Shown: positions 60,601 through 64,000 of the stretch, one piece after another
How the letters are laid out: every line of letters starts with the position of its first letter
Numbering within the stretch: the first letter of the stretch is position 1
NCBI RefSeq assembly: GCF_048569485.1
Contig: NC_134364.1
Span: 130,549,089 to 130,613,088, forward strand
Direction of reading: 5' to 3'
Origin: Anomaloglossus baeobatrachus
Lineage: Eukaryota; Chordata; Amphibia; Anura; Aromobatidae
DNA: 64,000 nucleotides
Translations under genes and position numbers: made by a program
The notes under the pieces: generated by a model
Databases searched by the model: none
The model's input: the letters and a program-made list of their open reading frames with translations, nothing else
What the model was told of the DNA's origin: nothing

Positions 60601-63600
60601 AGTTACAGAATCCCGGTTATTACGCGGCGTATACACTGTGTAGTTACAGAATCCCGGTTATTACGCGGTGTATACACTGTGTAGTTACAGAATCCCGGTT
60701 ATTACGCGGTGTATACACTGTGTAGTTACAGAATCCCGGTTATTACGCGGTGTATACACTGTGTAGTTACAGAATCCCGGTTATTACGCGGCGTATACAC
60801 TGTGTAGTTACAGAATCCCGGTTATTACGCGGCGTATACACTGTGTAGTTACAGAATCCCGGTTATTACGCTCTGTATACACGGTGTAGTTACAGAATCC
60901 CGGTTATTACGCGGTGTATACACTGTGTAGTTACAGAATCCCCGTTATTACGCGGTGTATACACTGTGTAGTTACAGAATCCCGGTTATTACGCGGTGTA
61001 TACACGGTGTAGTTACAGAATCCCGGTTATTACGCGGTGTATACACGGTGTAGTTACAGAATCCCGGTTATTACGCGAGGTATACACTGTGTAGTTACAG
61101 AATCCCGGTTATTACGCGGTGTATACACTGTGTAGTTACAGAATCCCGGTTATTACGCGGTGTATACACTGTGTAGTTACAGAATCCCGGTTATTACGCT
61201 CTGTATACACTGTGTAGTTACAGAATCCCGGTTATTACGCTCTGTATACACGGTGTAGTTACAGAATCCCGGTTATTACGCGGTGTATACACGGTGTAGT
61301 TACAGAATCCCGGTTATTACGCGGTGTATACACGGTGTAGTTACAGAATCCCGGTTATTACGCGGTGTATACACTGTGTAGTTACAGAATCCCGGTTATT
61401 ACGCGAGGTATACACTGTGTAGTTACAGAATCCTGGTTATTACGCGGTGTATACACTGTGTAGTTACAGAATCCTGGTTATTACGCGGTGTATACACTGT
61501 GTAGTTACAGAATCCCGGTTATTACGCGGTGTATACACTGTGTAGTTACAGAATCCCGGTTATTACGCGGCGTATACTCTGTGTAGTTACAGAATCCCGG
61601 TTATTACGCGGCGTATACACGGTGTAGTTACAGAATCCCGGTTATTACGCGGCGTATACACGGTGTAGTTACAGAATCCCGGTTATTACGCGGCGTATAC
61701 ACTGTGTAGTTACAGAATCCCGGTTATTACGCGGAGTATACACTGTGTAGTTACAGAATCCCGGTTATTACGCTCTGTATACACTGTGTAGTTACAGAAT
61801 CCCAGTTATTACGCGGTGTATACACTGTGTAGTTACAGAATCCCGGTTATTACGCGGTGTATACACGGTGTAGTTACAGAATCCCGGTTATTACGCGGTG
61901 TATACTCTGTGTAGTTACAGAATCCCGGTTATTACGCGGTGTATACACTGTGTAGTTACAGAATCCCGGTTATTACGCTCTGTATACACTGTGTAGTTAC
62001 AGAATCCCGGTTATTACGCGGTGTATACACGGTGTAGTTACAGAATCCCGGTTATTACGCGGTGTATACACTGTGTAGTTACAGAATCCCGGTTATTACG
62101 CGGTGTATACTCTGTGTAGTTACAGAATCCCGGTTATTACGCGGTGTATACACTGTGTAGTTACCGAATCCCGGTTATTACGCTTTGTATACACTGTGTA
62201 GTTACAGAATCCCGGTTATTACGCGGTGTATACACGGTGTAGTTACAGAATCCCGGTTATTACGCGGTGTATACACGGTGTAGTTACAGAATCCCGGTTA
62301 TTACGCGGTGTATACACTGTGTAGTTACAGAATCCCGGTTATTACGCTTTGTATACACTGTGTAGTTACAGAATCCCGGTTATTACGCTTTGTATACACT
62401 GTGTAGTTACAGAATCCCGGTTATTACGCGGTGTATACATTGTGTAGTTACAGAATCCCGGTTATTACGCGGTGTATACACGGTGTAGTTACAGAATCCC
62501 GGTTATTACGCGGTGTATACACTGTGTAGTTACAGAATCCCGGTTATTACGCGGTGTATACACTGTGTAGTTACAGAATCCCGGTTATTACGCTCTGTAT
62601 ACACGGTGTAGTTACAGAATCCCGGTTATTACGCGGTGTATACACTGTGTAGTTACAGAATCCCGGTTATTACGCGGTGTATACACTGTGTAGTTACAGA
62701 ATCCCGGTTATTACGCGGTGTATACACTGTGTAGTTACAGAATCCCGGTTATTACGCTCTGTATACACGGTGTAGTTACAGAATCCCGGTTATTACGCGG
62801 TGTATACACTGTGTAGTTACAGAATCCCGGTTATTACGCGGTGTATACACTGTGTAGTTACAGAATCCCGGTTATTACGCTCTGTATACACGGTGTAGTT
62901 ACAGAATCCCGGTTATTACGCGGTGTATACACTGTGTAGTTACAGAATCCCGGTTATTACGCGGTGTATACACGGTGTAGTTACAGAATCCCGGTTATTA
63001 CGCGGTGTATACTCTGTGTAGTTACAGAATCCCGGTTATTACGCTTTGTATACACTGTGTAGTTACAGAATCCCGGTTATTATGCTTTGTATACACGGTG
63101 TAGTTACAGAATCCCGGTTATTACGCGGTGTATACTCTGTGTAGTTACAGAATCCCAGTTATTACGCGGCGTATACACTGTGTAGTTACAGAATCCCGGT
63201 TATTACGCGGTGTATACACTGTGTAGTTACAGAATCCCGGTTATTACGCGGTGTATACACTGTGTAGTTACAGAATCCCGGTTATTACGCGGTGTATACG
63301 CTGTGTAGTTACAGAATCCCGGTTATTACGCTTTGTATACACTGTGTAGTTACAGAATCCCGGTTATTACGCTTTGTATACACTGTGTAGTTACAGAATC
63401 CCGGTTATTACGCTTTGTATACACTGTGTAGTTACAGAATCCCGGTTATTACGCGGTGTATACACTGTGTAGTTACAGAATCCCGGTTATTACGCTCTGT
63501 ATACACTGTGTAGTTACAGAATCCCGGTTATTACGCGGTGTATACGCTGTGTAGTTATAGAATCCCGGTTATTACGCGGTGTATACTCTGTGTAGTTACA

Positions 63601-64000
63601 GAATCACGGTTATTACGCGGTGTATACACTGTGTAGTTACAGAATCCCGGTTATTACGCTTTGTATACACTGTGTAGTTACAGAATCCCGGTTATTACGC
63701 GAGGTATACACTGTGTAGTTACAGAATCCCGGTTATTACGCGGCGTATACACTGTGTAGTTACAGAATCCCGGTTATTACGCGGCGTATACACTGTGTAG
63801 TTACAGAATCCCGGTTATTACGCGGCGTATACACTGTGTAGTTACAGAATCCCGGTTATTACGCGGCGTATACACTGTGTAGTTACAGAATCCCGGTTAT
63901 TACGCGGCGTATACACTGTGTAGTTACAGAATCCCGGTTATTACGCGGTGTATACACTGTGTAGTTACAGAATCCCGGTTATTACGCGGTGTATACACTG
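54607..64000. repeat. 41-bp satellite, over 220 units, with higher-order repeats; runs off the window
   Basis: Units of 41 bp read CGGTTATTACGCGGTGTATA, then CACTGTGTAGTTACAGAATCC. The first few (54607-54850) are decayed; the rest are uniform. Variation is concentrated at two places: GCGGTG/GCTCTG/GCTTTG/GCGGCG/GCGAGG, and ACACTG/ACACGG/ACTCTG. Rare marker units recur at exact multiples of 41: TACCGAATCC at 57201, 58718 and 62162 (1517 and 3444 bp apart), and TTATAGAATCC plus GAATCACGG near 60275/60321 and 63555/63601 (3280 bp apart). Each unit contains the palindrome GTGTATACAC or a near variant. Confidence 0.97.

Noticed and set aside
1-64000. tRNA, rRNA or telomeric TTAGGG repeats
   Set aside because: None seen on reading both strands by eye. 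The subtelomeric idea rests only on minisatellite density.

Overview
This is vertebrate nuclear DNA, most likely from a frog or toad. The only gene recognised with confidence is the last exon of an inhibitory SMAD (SMAD6-type MH2 domain) at 4275-4810 on the + strand. The anuran assignment is inference from the mix of mobile elements: Tc1/mariner DNA transposons with inverted repeats, an L2-type LINE tail, a Harbinger-like MITE flanked by TTA, and a non-autonomous LTR element. The species cannot be fixed from the sequence.

The window is unusual because roughly 70 percent of it is tandem repeats: about 19 different minisatellite families set almost end to end, with units from 14 to about 69 bp. 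Left to right: a purine-rich 22-bp array (1-3932); the SMAD6 exon and a probable long 3' UTR; a 38-bp array whose every unit carries a CTCF-like consensus (5898-8650), followed by a poly(A) signal at 8808; a Tc1-type MITE; a poorly characterised single-copy stretch (9238-10985); a 67-bp array with two TGACATCA motifs per unit, split by a 4.65-kb LTR element (14445-19096); a 46-bp array (to 26335); a promoter-like CpG-rich stretch (26336-26790); 29-bp and 25-bp arrays, the latter split by a Tc1-like transposon that has grown its own 59-bp minisatellite inside its transposase gene; 43-bp, 30/32-bp and 39-bp arrays; MITEs (35.4-36.1 kb); a 35-bp array holding an L2 LINE 3' end; two related 31-33-bp arrays (42.7-47.5 kb); two interleaved 39-40-bp arrays (47.9-50.7 kb); a 68-bp array; a 26-bp array; and a 41-bp satellite with higher-order structure that fills the last 9.4 kb and runs off the window.

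Many very long open frames in the window, often open in several frames of the same DNA, come from stop-free tandem repeats and are not genes. The short single-copy islands between arrays (38.4-39.2, 47.5-47.9, 50.7-51.4 and 52.7-53.95 kb) hold a few exon-like segments with good splice acceptors, reported at low confidence. Several arrays show the same history: units differ mainly at CpG sites, and array edges or neighbouring single-copy DNA have been duplicated as blocks into the array interior.
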